Positions 53,385 to 63,739 of a stretch of DNA of 64,000 nt are shown here, in pieces. The notes under the pieces are model-generated. The model worked only from the letters and a program-made list of their open reading frames with translations, ran no database searches and was not told the origin of the DNA. Made by a program: the position numbers and the translations under genes. The number at the start of each line of letters is the position of its first letter. Position 1 is the first letter of the stretch. The DNA is from Diplolepis rosae (lineage: Eukaryota; Arthropoda; Insecta; Hymenoptera; Diplolepididae): the NCBI GenBank assembly GCA_030998225.1, contig JAPYXD010000266.1, positions 310,001 through 374,000 of the forward strand, written 5' to 3'.

Positions 53385-53976
53385 CAATAGTATTATTCAA
53401 AGTATTGCCCATCTGAAGCTATGACTTTTTTCCATCTTTCTGGCAATTTGTGGATTCCATCCCAAAAGAACTGCGCCGAATTGGCGGCCAAGAATGAATC
53501 AAGCCAATTTTTGATACCTTATTCTGATGTGCTCTTCTTGTGTTTGGCAACAATCTTCATCGAGTAATGCTTTCAGTTCTTCATGTTCAAACTTTTTTGG
53601 CTGCACAGGACGCTCTTCGTCTTCCAAGCCAAAATCACCACTTTTAAATCGTGCAAATCACTTTTGGCACGTTCGCTCAGCTAGAGCATGTTCACCAAAA
53701 ACTTCCACCAAAATATGATGAATTTCGGCAGCAGTTTTCTTCATTTTAAAGTAATAAAGAAGAACTCCCCGCAAAAACACTTTTTCAGGCACAAAGTTCA
53801 ACATATTTGAGTGAAAAAAAATTATTGTTGTTTACGCTTCAAATGAATGACATATACTGAAAAAGACGCACAATGACAGTAACTTTCCAACTCATGTTCG
53901 GAATATTGGAACGATGGAATAATAATCAAGTTACGCCATCTCTTAGCAAACCGCACGAATTAAGTTATTGATCCAA
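53385..53976 (-). mobile_element. Mariner internal-deletion copy
   Basis: The minus strand joins the N-terminal region (start near 53,803: VPEKVFLRGVLLYYFKMKKT, AAEIHHILVEVFGEHALAER, SGDFGLEDEE) directly to the C-terminal tail near 53,530 (RIRYQKLA, WDGIHKLPERWKKVIAS). The right end has the same CGCACGAATTAAGTT terminus and GATCCAA as the dimer at 52.4 kb. The left terminus is missing. It is the same mariner family. Confidence 0.8.
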
Positions 53977-54235
53977 CATATAATATAATTATTGATCAAT
54001 ATTTAGTATACATTTTTATTGTAACTACGTATGAAGTTTAATGAACCTAAATTTTCAAATGTATATTAAAAAATTGCATTATTATCAAAAAGTATCTTGT
54101 GTAAAAACATTTAAAAGAAGGTTCTTTTATTTTCAGTGTTGCATATTTTGAAAATATGGATTTTATGTATAATTACGAATTCCAAATTATTATTGTGCCT
54201 AAGGAATTTATGTGAAATCTAAATCCTGTGTACAG

Positions 54236-54910
54236 GGTGCGCCATCTAGACCCTCGGTATTTCAACATTGAATAACTCTGTTGTTTTTCAGCCGATTTTG
54301 ACAAATGAGCACGATTCTGAAACGTCATTCAGTTAGTGTTCTAAAATTCCCGGTGTGTCTTTTTCTAGCCTATAACTCCATGTTTCTCTAGTAAAGGACA
54401 CCGCTATAGGTTAAAGAAGGACACACCGGGAATTTTCGAACTCTACATTCAGTACCATTTTAACCATGAGCCAATACACACCGATAGAATGCGCTGAAAT
54501 CGTAGCGTTTTACATTGAAAACAATCGTTCAATTGTAAAAACTGTTCCCGGGACACGTTGTGTCGAAAAATGGCGATTTGGAGTGGCCTCCTCGTTCTCC
54601 GGATTTAACTGTATCTGACTTTTTTCTTTGGGGTTATTTAAAAAGAAAAGTTTATGCCAGCAAGCCAAAGACAATTGACGAACTTAAATGTAACATACGA
54701 GCCGAAATAGCTGCTATAATGCCCGAAATACTGGCCAATGTTATGCAGAATGCGCGAAAAAGAGCTGCTTTTTGTGTATCGAATGGAGGTGGTCATTTAA
54801 TCGACGTCAGTATGTTGAAAATTGAACACGATTCTGAAATTAAAAAACGTTTATGTGTTCCCAAGGTGCAGATTACTTTCATTAGTTCCTGCGTGAATAT
54901 ATATAGCTAG
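54236..54910 (+). mobile_element. Mariner-superfamily deletion derivative (third family)
   Basis: The left end is CAGGGTGCGCCATCTAGACC after TA. The N-terminus MSQYTPIECAEIVAFYIENN (54,466-54,560) is fused to the C-terminal part GDLEWPPRSPDLTVSDFFLW and KPKTIDELKCNIRAEIAAIM. The fusion removes the first two catalytic residues; the SDFF Asp remains. The right terminal repeat is not found, so the right side is truncated near the hairpin MITE. Confidence 0.8.
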
Positions 54911-54979
54911 CGGAATAAATCTTGCGATTCACGGTTTACTTAAATCTCCATTAAAGTGTACACGGAAAACGAACTCGGC

Positions 54980-55133
54980 AGTTTGCTCGCTCGCGACAGT
55001 GGCGTCACGCCCCCAGAGTGTGCGTGCATCTAACTGCCACACGTTGGCGGGACGGCGGCGCCACTTGGGAGATCACGTGCCAATAGCTAGCACACTCTGG
55101 GCACGTGGCGCCACTGTCGCGAGCGAGCAAACT
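54980..55133. mobile_element. 154-bp GC-rich hairpin MITE
   Basis: The left arm AGTTTGCTCGCTCGCGACAG and its inverse on the right extend for about 43 bases with three mismatches. The G+C content contrasts sharply with flanking AT-rich DNA. There is no ORF. Confidence 0.78.
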
Positions 55134-55252
55134 AACGAGTTTATGTGCCTTTATGTTCACTCCCAGATTTTGACATCCATATCTACGTAAAACACAATAT
55201 TAATTCAGAGTTATTGTTCTTAAACTTTATAAACTTCTCTGATATATATACG

Positions 55253-57101
55253 CATATATATGATGTGTTCCATGGCAAATCAGACGGGTTCAGGACTCCA
55301 TGTTTCCGATTTACTTGAAATTTTAAGGATTGATAGACTAACATAAATAATGAAGAAACCCCAAAATTTAAGATTATTTCATGCATTATTTAAAAAGTTA
55401 TGGGATAAAGGGAAAAAAATATATTTTTGTTCTTTTTCAATTATTTAAAAACTGAAACGAGGAAGAATTCTGAAAAAAATTACACAAACGTATCATTATA
55501 TGGCCGATGTAGTAGTATTTTTTGGAAAAATTTTTACTCCAAATTTAATAATAAAAAAAATGTTTTTTCAAACAAATTGATTTTTTGACAAAGCGCCATC
55601 TTTGAAAAATCTGAAAAAATTTATAGTGATAGCCCCAAGTATTACGCAAATTTTAGATATATAATTAAGGTGAGCACTCGAAGATTGTGCGAAATATGAA
55701 TTTTTTTGTAAAGTGATGCGCGTGGAATCACGATCTTCGATCGACAGCGTCGGGCGCAAGTTCCACTAATGTTCTATTACTGTCTGCTTTTTCGAGAACA
55801 TTACTATCAAAAAGTGATGGCAAGTGATTATTAATTGTTTAATTATAGCTTTAGACTCATACCATATGAATAATGTAATGAGTTTCATAATTATACATAA
55901 ATTATCAAAAAAATAATTTTTTTTATTATCATGAAAATAAATTAGTTGGTAAAAAGTCCACGGGAGTTTATTTTCAAAGAGTAGTTGACATGATTCGACA
56001 AAAAAGGAAACATTGTTGTAATCCATACAAAAACAAAAACCGTAAGTGAGTATTATGTGATTTTTCACTCTCGATACAAATTAAAATATAGTGAAATCAT
56101 CACGTGCTGATCTATAAATAATTTATCAAGCCTGAGATTAAAATTTATTTTCCTCTTAATAAATTATACTCGCAGATTCAAATGAAAGCAGTTTGAGAGC
56201 TTCCCCAGAGCATTTTCTCAATAAATTCAAAGATGTTAAAAAAAATGCTCTCCTTTGCAACACATGCAGGATAAGAGTTATGAAAGATAAAGTTTTAGAA
56301 GAAGGATAGAAAATAATAATTGACGAAAAGTCAGAGTCCTTGCGATTCCTCACATTCTCATGAACATACAATTCAAAAAATCACTCTCCATACTTTCTGA
56401 CGTAAAAAATTTGTTCATGGATTTTTTTCGAGCAAATTAATTTTTTTGATAATTTATGTATGATTATAAAACTCATTACATTATTTATATGTTATGAGTA
56501 TAAAGCGATAATTAAACAATTAATAATTACTTCCCATCACTTTTTAATTGTAACGTTCTCGAAAAAGTAGACAGTAATAGAACATTAGTGGAACTTTCTC
56601 CCGACGCTGTCGATCGAAGATCGTGATTCCACGCGCATCACTTTACAAAAAAATTCATATTTTGCACAATTTTCAAGTGAGCAACTTAATTAAATACCTA
56701 AAATTTGCATAATACTCGGGGCTATCATTATGAATTTTTTCAGATTTTTCAAAGATGGCATTTTTTCAAAAAATCAATTTGTTTGAAAAAAAACATTTTT
56801 TAAATATTAAATTTGGAGTAAAATTTTTTCCAAAATATACTACTACATCGGCGATATAATGGTACGTTTGTGTCATTTTTTTCAGCATTTTTCCTCGTTT
56901 CAGTTTTTAAATAATTGAAAAAGAACAAAAATATTTTTTTTTTCGTTTATCCCATAACTTTTTAAATAATGCATGAAATAATTTCAAATTTTGGGTTTCT
57001 TCATTATTTATGTTAGTCTATCAATCCTTAAAATTTCAAGTAAATCGGAAACATGGAGTCCTGAACCCGTCCGATTTGCCATGGAACACGCCATATATAT
57101 G
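55253..57101. mobile_element. 1.85-kb element with inverted arms of about 660 bp
   Basis: The left arm runs from CATATATATGATGTGTTCC to about 55,925 and the right arm from about 56,435 to GGAACACGCCATATATATG. They are inverted copies with roughly 90 percent identity by eye, including GATCTTCGATCGACAGCGTC mid-arm. The 510-bp centre includes a plus-strand stretch reading ALLCNTCRIRVMKDKVLEE near 56,245-56,300, which could be an exon remnant with a Cys pair. The right end is 15 bases from a splice acceptor. No transposase is seen. Confidence 0.82.
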
Positions 57102-57116
57102 TCTCTTTTTTTTCAG

Positions 57117-57650
57117 CAGAAAGTCCGTAAAGTCAGAACGAATCTTGAAGATAAATATCAGCATTTTTTAGTGAATAACAAGGAGAAAGAAGAGGTTCCA
57201 CAGAAAAAAGGGGTTCCAAAGACAGAAGAGAACGTTGTTGAAGCGGAATCAACTAACGTCGAATTTCAAGAACTTAGGCTACTGTCGTCAGAAAAGGACG
57301 ACGAATTAATTGTTCCTGACGCGGAAATGGTGTTTGTTAGTAATACGGTATCTTTCGGTACGCAGTTTGAAACGATTCCTCATAGTAATAATGTCTCTAT
57401 AGGTACGCAGTTCAAAACGATTGGTGATAGTAATAAGGCATCGGTAGGTACGCAAACAAGCATTGAAGCCGTCCCAGAATCTGCATTTCAAAAATATAAA
57501 AGTAATGTCAAAGTACGCTCTGTATGTACACAGACTTCGAAAAACATGCTAAGAGATGTTCAAAATAAAGCAGAATGTAAAATGACTACTTCTTGTTTTA
57601 ACGCGTTTAAGATGTGGTTTCCTTTTGGAAGATATGTCTTACAGATTTGA
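57117..57650 (+). CDS. Exon of an unidentified gene with repeated GTQ motifs
   Basis: TCTCTTTTTTTTCAG at 57,102-57,116 is a strong splice acceptor, and the frame is open from there to a stop at 57,648. The product is Lys/Glu-rich at first (QQKVRKVRTNLEDKYQHFLV). It then has four copies of a short motif: VSFGTQFETI, VSIGTQFKTI, ASVGTQTSIE, RSVCTQTSKN. Such GTQ repeats occur in uncharacterised proteins of insect DNA transposons that combine a zinc-finger N-terminus with a transposase, but I cannot assign the family. The stop may lie in a retained intron. It is likely an internal exon. Confidence 0.45.
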   Translation, partial: QKVRKVRTNLEDKYQHFLVNNKEKEEVPQKKGVPKTEENVVEAESTNVEFQELRLLSSEKDDELIVPDAEMVFVSNTVSFGTQFETIPHSNNVSIGTQFKTIGDSNKASVGTQTSIEAVPESAFQKYKSNVKVRSVCTQTSKNMLRDVQNKAECKMTTSCFNAFKMWFPFGRYVLQI

Positions 57651-58410
57651 AGTTAGCGTTGAGCTTTTGAGTAGCATAAACATGGAGAATAGACATAAGG
57701 AGATCAAAGTATTGTAACCAAAAATAAGCACATTTTCCTCCGAAGTACGTAGTACGGAATCTTCCCGAGAGAGTCGCACGTGCGAGTACGGGCTGAAATG
57801 GCCGCTGCCGTGTCAACACGTCAACGCGAGCTACATAACCATGTACGTAACTTAAAATGAAAATAAATAATTAACATGCGATTGAAAATTTGTGCGTAAA
57901 AATTTTGCTATTAAAAAAGATGTGAAAATTTTGCTGATGAAAAGGAGGTTCAAGAATGGTTACGTGAAGTCGTGTATGAAGACGTAAGGAAGGTAAGTCA
58001 TACAGTAGCAATTTTCAAGTGTCTAATTTAGCTTTATTTGCTTGATGAATGAAAGTGTTATCAGACACGAGGGAGCGGGAAAATTAGAAGAAAATGTAAA
58101 TGAAATTGTACATAATAATATCAAGTATGCGTTACGTTCATTTTCTCTTTTTGCATTATTTTGTCTGTGTAAGAGGAAAAGAATAGTGAAGAAATGAGTT
58201 TTTGTGTAGAAAAGAATTAATGTACTGTTTTATTATTTGCAGTAGCAATGGCCAAAACGATAAAGTTCGACTTCAATTACCTGAATCAGAACTAACATTT
58301 GGTATGATGCTTACCGTCAAATCGTGCATGGGGAATTCTTAGAATGGATAATTTTTCTTACATTGCTTTTCAGAACATAGAAAATGGCAATACTAAGCGG
58401 AAAATAGTAA
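57651..58410 (+). other. Spacer with two short candidate exons
   Basis: A frame ending ADEKEVQEWLREVVYEDVRK runs into GTAAGTCATAC near 57,992, a good splice donor. A second candidate begins after TTATTATTTGCAG near 58,243, reads SNGQNDKVRLQLPESELTF and ends at GTATGA near 58,301. Both could belong with the exon at 57,117. The remaining sequence holds nothing recognised. Confidence 0.35.
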
Positions 58411-59032
58411 TTAGAAACAATTTAAATGACCACCACGGCTGACTATACAGTAGCTTATCCGATCCACCCAATTTTGGAGTACTTTCTCGATGGTTTCAGG
58501 CCTTATGGCAGCAACAGCAGCTTGAATCTCGTACTTTAGATCTTGAATTATTTCTGGATGGTTGGCGTAACATTTATCTTTAACAGCTCCCCACAGAAAA
58601 TATTCCAACGGAGTTAAATCACAGCTTCTGGGAGGCCAATTCACATCACCTCTTTTGCTGATAATGCGATTTTCGAAGATAGGGCGTAAAAGATTGAGTG
58701 TAGCGTTTGCTGTATGGCACGTAGCGCCGTCCTGATGGAACCAAGTATTGTCCAAGTCTTGCCAACCATCCAGAAACAATTCAAGATCTAAAGTACGAGA
58801 TTCAAGCTGCTGTTGCTGCCATAAGGCCTGAAACCATCGAGAAAGTACTCCAAAATTGGGTGGATCGGATAAGCTACTGTAAACTCAGCCGTGGTGGTCA
58901 TTTGTCCGAAATTGTTTTACACAAATAAATTTCATAAAACAACCTTTCAAATAAATGTTAGACCTTTGAAAAATATCAAGCTGTTTTTTTTTATTGACTT
59001 TTTAAATTTAAAATTTTATATGGCCCACCCTG
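58400..59032. mobile_element. Mariner-superfamily partial palindrome (fourth family)
   Basis: The minus strand (58,779-58,411) and the plus strand (58,785-58,930) encode inverted copies of the same transposase end, both with AAVAAIRPETIEKVLQNWVD. They meet head to head near 58,782. The right terminal repeat (TATATGGCCCACCCTG, then TA at 59,033) is intact. The left one is missing. The arrangement parallels the palindromic dimer at 52.4 kb although the family is different. Confidence 0.82.
58411..58779 (-). pseudogene. Mariner transposase C-terminal fragment
   Basis: The frame includes NTWFHQDGATCHTANATLNL (second catalytic Asp in QDGA), NWPPRSCDLTPLEYFLWGAV (third position Glu in LEYF), and ends with SRGGHLNCF. 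The N-terminal DNA-binding part and the first Asp are absent. The listed first Met is internal to the original protein. Confidence 0.82.
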
Positions 59033-59249
59033 TATGTAGTATGAATTTGAATGTGCCAATTTGAAATGTGTGCCATAGTAATTTTCTGTATTTCATATGC
59101 TAAAGTTATAAAGTTATGGTTTGTGAAATTAAAAAATACTTGAGCGTATTCCGTTATTAAGAGGGAATGAGTTCTCAATTTGTTACAATATATGGAAAAC
59201 AGAAAATTGTGGCACATAAGTTTATAAACAGTGCGGATTTTGAATATGA

Positions 59250-59384
59250 ATTGTAAATATGGTTCCGCGTGTGGTGTATTGGTTCGAGAGAGGGGGTTTT
59301 TTGGTTTTAACAGGTATGCCTAGACCCGTCCTAGGAGAGTCCTGTACAACGTCTATAAAAGATTTTGCCATTTTTCCTCCTCAC

Positions 59385-59416
<32 letters not shown>
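59250..59416 (+). mobile_element. SINE-like sequence with a 30-base A tail
   Basis: GTTCCGCGTGTGGTGTATTG and GGTTCGAGAGAGGG resemble weak A- and B-boxes of a tRNA-derived polymerase III promoter. About 100 bases later comes a run of roughly 30 A residues. This fits a short retroposed SINE, though the box matches are loose. Confidence 0.4.
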
Positions 59417-59418
<2 letters not shown>

Positions 59419-60194
59419 GTGTAATGAAATTTTTTATTTCTGTTCTTCTTTTATACATTGATGTGGCAAAATTATAAATTTTTATGTATATTTTTACTTC
59501 TTATTTTTTATACACATGTATTTATTTTTATATCTTAATTTCTATAGTTCTGGTTATTCAGAAAACTTTTATTCTTTTACATCATGAATATCATGTATAC
59601 AATAAAGCATTTTAACTGAAGCTCATCTCACATAGAATTTTAAAGCCTTTAAGTTCATCAGGAAAGTTACGTTGATTTCGAAAGTTTTATTCAAATAAAA
59701 AGTGTGAACACAAAACGATAAAAACTTGATGGCCAAATTATAGCACAATTATAACGTTGTGCCCCGCAATCATGAGTTTTATGATTTATTTATTGTTATA
59801 AATTCTTTTTACACCACTCTGTCATGTTAATTTTTTACACCTTAGATACGTATTACTAGTAATTCAGTTTCCATTGTGTATGGCGTGTTTATTGTGAATG
59901 ACACTGTGAGACGCAAAAAAAATGTATTAAAATGAAGATGTGAGTGTGAAAATAAAGATAACAGCTGTGATGAAAATAGTTGTATTCTTTTTTTCTTTAA
60001 AAAAAAAACATTTTTATTAAAACTTTCAATTTTCTTATAGACATTATAGACATTCAAAAGATAAAGAATGTAAATATGAAATATTAAACATGCATATTTA
60101 CAACTCAGTGTCTTTCTTTCACTTTAGAATGTAAACCAATACAATTGTGAAAAATAAACAACTTGAATACGAAACATTCAAAATACGTTGCAGT
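59417..60194. other. AT-rich 3' flank of the P-type transposase gene
   Basis: On the minus strand AATAAA lies near 60,015, about 180 bases after the transposase stop, and could be its polyadenylation signal. Nothing else is supported. Confidence 0.4.
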
Positions 60195-60944
60195 TCAAAG
60201 CTTTGCGTCTTTTCTGCATTTTTTTGATTTTTTTCGACAAGCATCGTTTATAAGGTTATATCGCTTTGTGATGAAGTGTGACCGCGTTATTAAATAAAAG
60301 CTAATGATTGACTTAGTGAACTTATGACTATGCTCAGAACATCCCACTTTTGGAATTTCACAATCATCGAGACTATCCAAGATGTGAAGAAACGTGTTAC
60401 GATTCAATTGACCGCCAGCCAAAATATGTAAAATAACATTTTCGAGATTATCGGTCAATTTATATAAATCATCCGATGGATATTGCAGTCGTTCACGATT
60501 GCAAGCATCAATCAATTTATATCGTTCGTCGTCTCCTACTTTTCTTTGGTTTTGCACATTTGCGATGCTGTCTATACACTTTGTTAATGTTTTAGCTCGA
60601 AAAGCGACGTAACCGGCAACGAACCCTTGTACAAAGTCCGGTGATTTGCACAATCGGTGGTCATGATGTTTAATTTTCTCCAAAAATGTTGGAATGTGTT
60701 CTACAGCTGGGTCATCATCGGATATAATGGTGTCTAAAATTTCACACACATTTTCCTGATTTTTCTCTGTCTGTAGATCACGAAAATTCAGCATGGTATT
60801 CAAGATGTCAACGCCTTCAACATTGCTTCCTCTTCTAGGTTTGATAAGAGAGTAAACACTTAGAAGGCGATAAATTTGTGCAAACTTCCGAGAGTCGGGA
60901 TGGTCATTGGAGCCGCAAGCTTGCCTTACTAAGCCAAAAAATCG
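60195..60944 (-). CDS. P-type transposase, last exon (C-terminal 250 residues)
   Basis: GGACTTTCAG precedes the exon. It opens RFFGLVRQACGSNDHPDSRK, following LNQDALE in the previous exon, which together match the conserved C-terminal catalytic block of P-element and THAP9 transposases. The remaining 200 residues are helical with a Cys/His-containing stretch (GCSEHSHKFTKSII), ending in a Lys/Arg-rich tail and stop. The listed internal Met is not a start; the frame begins at the splice site. Confidence 0.82.
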   Translation of the reverse strand, partial: RFFGLVRQACGSNDHPDSRKFAQIYRLLSVYSLIKPRRGSNVEGVDILNTMLNFRDLQTEKNQENVCEILDTIISDDDPAVEHIPTFLEKIKHHDHRLCKSPDFVQGFVAGYVAFRAKTLTKCIDSIANVQNQRKVGDDERYKLIDACNRERLQYPSDDLYKLTDNLENVILHILAGGQLNRNTFLHILDSLDDCEIPKVGCSEHSHKFTKSIISFYLITRSHFITKRYNLINDACRKKSKKCRKDAKL

Positions 60945-61060
60945 CTGAAAGTCCAAGTGAAAATCAATTTAAATTTAAAAAGTGGAGAAACATGTTTTTT
61001 TTCCTATAGAAATAATGTCAATTGCCACAAGCATTTCTATATTTTTGTAAATTTCCATAC

Positions 61061-61258
61061 CTCTAGAGCATCCTGATTCAATCGACTTGTCATCAAGTAT
61101 GATAAGTTACATTTCTCCTTTAGAAAAGCAAACAGCTGTAAGGTCGCGTTTAATGTAACTTTTAGTCCTAGGCACGTGCTATGACTTAAAAAGGGAATTC
61201 CATCTCTTTTAGCTCCTCCTTCCCATTCTCCAAGATATTGTAAAAAGTCAAATATGGC
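61061..61258 (-). CDS. P-type transposase internal exon (DFLQYLGEWE block)
   Basis: The exon lies between acceptor TTTTTTGTATAG and donor GTATGG. It encodes AIFDFLQYLGEWEGGAKRDG, LSHSTCLGLKVTLNATLQLF and LTSRLNQDALE-like sequence, matching the region before the last catalytic residues in P-type transposases. The exon is open throughout apart from small uncertainties in my hand translation. Confidence 0.72.
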
Positions 61259-61850
61259 CTATACAAAAAAGAAATATAAATCCGAATAAATCTTTCTTTC
61301 AAGTGATTCATTAAAGTTTGAAATTTTGATTTCCGTAAGAAGTATTCAATATTTTTGTACTAACTTTATACCCATCTGAGTTTTCTCTCAGTGAATTTTC
61401 GGGTGTACGAGACATCATAGCCGTTATCAGCTTTCTGATTCTTTCCATGAAAGTCCTCGTGCCTAACGAATCTTTTAATTCGTTGCTAATATTACTGTAG
61501 AGTTCCATGGCTCTATATACGGGTTTTGAAAAGAACTGGACATTTTTGATGTTTTAAAAAGTGAAATATATTCAATAGTACTTGCAGGAATGGTAAAAAG
61601 TGTAAAAGTACATACGTAAAATGCCATCGGAACATTCATTTTTTGATAATACTTTGGATCTACATGGTCAGGGGTTAACTTATAAGCCACTTTCATGTTG
61701 TAGAAATTTTTGTTCTCTACTTCCAGAACAGCTCTCCAATGCCTTTTTCGAATTATGCCATCAGGAGTCTGTAATGAAGTAATATATTTTAATGTACTCT
61801 TAATAAGATAAACAGTGATTACATGTAGTTAGAAAATAAACAAAATTTAC

Positions 61851-62196
61851 CCAGGTTTCCTCTTTGGATACGATAAAGTTCCTGCGATTTTTGATCAAGT
61901 GGGGAAAATCCGATAAGAACCACAGTTGTTCTTTCTCATCACAGGGGTGTTGACAAGATACGTTGTTTTCATGTATTCCAAAGTGAGTCCACATTCCCCT
62001 GTTCCATTGAAGCATCCAAGAGTCTGAACCCATTTTCCAGCAAACGGCTGAAACATGAAGACTAACGCATGATCTCCCAATTCCCTACTTTGATGCGCTG
62101 GAGTGTGTGCACCAAGATCAGTAAATCCGTTAAAACGAAAACTCTTTCGGTCAAACGATACTGAAGGAGTTAGCTGCATCTCGTCTAGTAGAAGAA
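61851..62196 (-). pseudogene. P-type transposase exon with a deletion in the catalytic core
   Basis: The exon starts LLLDEMQLTPSVSFDRKSFR, giving the first Asp, then TDLGAHTPAHQSRELGDHAL and VFMFQPFAGKWVQ. In related proteins about 40 residues follow before the second catalytic Asp; here the sequence jumps to WNRGMWTHFGIHENNVSCQH in a different frame. The first frame runs on to a stop-free but unrelated tail. It ends at donor GTAAAT after VSKEETW. The lesion should inactivate the enzyme unless a very unusual splice avoids it. Confidence 0.72.
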
Positions 62197-62428
62197 CTCC
62201 AAGAAAAGAAAAGTAAGACGAATAAAGCTTAATTCTTTTCTTTGATTCCAGGCCTCGCAGTGCTTAATGAGTTTTAAAAGATAGTAAAAATCTCTGTATC
62301 TAGAAAAAGTAGCAAAAACTAATGTCGACTTTTATAAAAGTAAAATAATTGCCTTCAGTCTTGGTTTAAAAATGTACATTAAAAAACGTAAAAATAAGTA
62401 TCTCGTTGTAAACAGAAATAATTATTAC

Positions 62429-62804
62429 CTCTTCTTTCAAGTTCACTCATATTTGAACACTTCTCTTTCAGACATTCAAAGACATTTAAATCAAAGCCGT
62501 ACGAAGAATGCATTTTTTTAATGTATAAATTCAAGGTTTGTAAGGTCGGAACAACTAATATCTTTCTCTCATGAATGTGTTCGTACAAACTTTTACTCTT
62601 AATTCTCATGAGAATGCATTCGTAAATCCAGCGTGTGTCATACCGTTTCCCTCGCGGATTCTTTACTTTTGCTGCTTCAAAACATGTACGAACCGCCTGC
62701 TGTTGTTCTGATGGCAATGAAGCAATATTTTTCTCAAGAATATCCTCCTTCATTCTAGAACACTTATTTTTTAAATGAACTATGCATTCTCTGAATTTGA
62801 TAAC
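62429..62804 (-). CDS. P-type transposase exon (N-terminal helical region)
   Basis: The exon follows acceptor TTTGTAATACAG and ends at donor GTAATA. It encodes LPSEQQQAVRTCFEAAKVKN, GKRYDTRWIYECILMRIKSK, and VPTLQTLNLYIKKMHSSYGF, a conserved helical block after the coiled coil in P-element and THAP9-like transposases. No stop interrupts it. Confidence 0.78.
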
Positions 62805-62896
62805 CTGTATTACAAAGAAATAACCTCATTACGTGAAAGGCATGAAAATATGGAAAATTGCGATTGTAAAGACAGAAATATTAAGGCAATACATAC

Positions 62897-63083
62897 TTTT
62901 GCTTTCAAGCGCTTCATTTTGTCTTTCAATGACTGTAATATGTTTTGTTTCTTTTTCTTCAGTTCCTTGCCTCGTTTTTTCCTCCATGCTTCTTTGCGTA
63001 TTGTTTTGCGTCGTAGTAGGCGACATGGTACGCAGAATTCGCTTCTTGTGTTCGCTCCCAAGTATCGTACACAAGCCTCTGAC
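62897..63083 (-). CDS. P-type transposase gene exon with Cys pair and coiled coil
   Basis: After acceptor TTAATATAG the frame reads SEACVRYLGANTRSEFCVPC and then a strongly basic helix ending SLKDKMKRLKAK before donor GTATGT. The three Cys residues (C-x15-C-x2-C) could be part of a zinc site; the helix could be a leucine-zipper-like dimer contact, as P-type transposases oligomerise through coiled coils near the N-terminus. Confidence 0.6.
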
Positions 63084-63168
63084 CTATATTAATGTACACA
63101 ATTGAGCGTTACATTTACGTAAATAGCAATATGATCTACACAAATAATTCATTATTTGTGTATTCTAC

Positions 63169-63605
63169 CTTGTATTTTTCTTCACTCCAGGACATGGCTT
63201 TATGGCATTTAAAACTTTTAAATTATGGGTCACATCTTCGAAAGAATTTATTTCTCTTATTCCTAGCAGGAATACTTGTGCTTCGTTCATATAAATCTAG
63301 ATAAAAACGGAAATAGATGACGGCCGAAGAAAGACTTGATTAGCCATCAAACCTGATAATTCATTTATTTTACATAAAAAAAATCATTGCAATTAATTGC
63401 ATCTAGTAATTATTTTGTCCACCTTAGTAGACATATCCATATCAACAATCAGTTTCTTTGCACTGGACCCCAATTTATCCCACTGGCCAATTATTATTCT
63501 GTTTCGGTTGCAAGGGAATACAACAACTGACCAATTGTTACGTAGCATCTTCTCAGCATCGTGTTGTAACTTTTTAAAATTATACTCATAAGCCTTCTCG
63601 TGTTT
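63169..63605 (-). CDS. Upstream exons of the P-type gene, function unknown
   Basis: Exon 63,605-63,423 (acceptor CTGACTGCAG) encodes KHEKAYEYNFKKLQHDAEKM and RIIIGQWDKLGSSAKKLIVD. Exon 63,296-63,169 (acceptor TTTTTATCTAG, donor GTAGAA) encodes IYMNEAQVFLLGIREINSFE and IKPCPGVKKN. They show no domain I can name, but good splice borders and open frames suggest they are joined to the transposase exons downstream. The donor of the first exon (GTGGAC) is weak. Confidence 0.5.
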
Positions 63606-63739
63606 CTGCAGTCAGAAAAGTTGTAAATTATTCGTATTAAAGGAAAGTCAAAATGAAAAAAAAATCGTTTACTTACATATGTTGCATTGCCAAACATTCA
63701 TTCAGGACAACGAGATTCATGTTGAGTAGAAGTTTTCGA

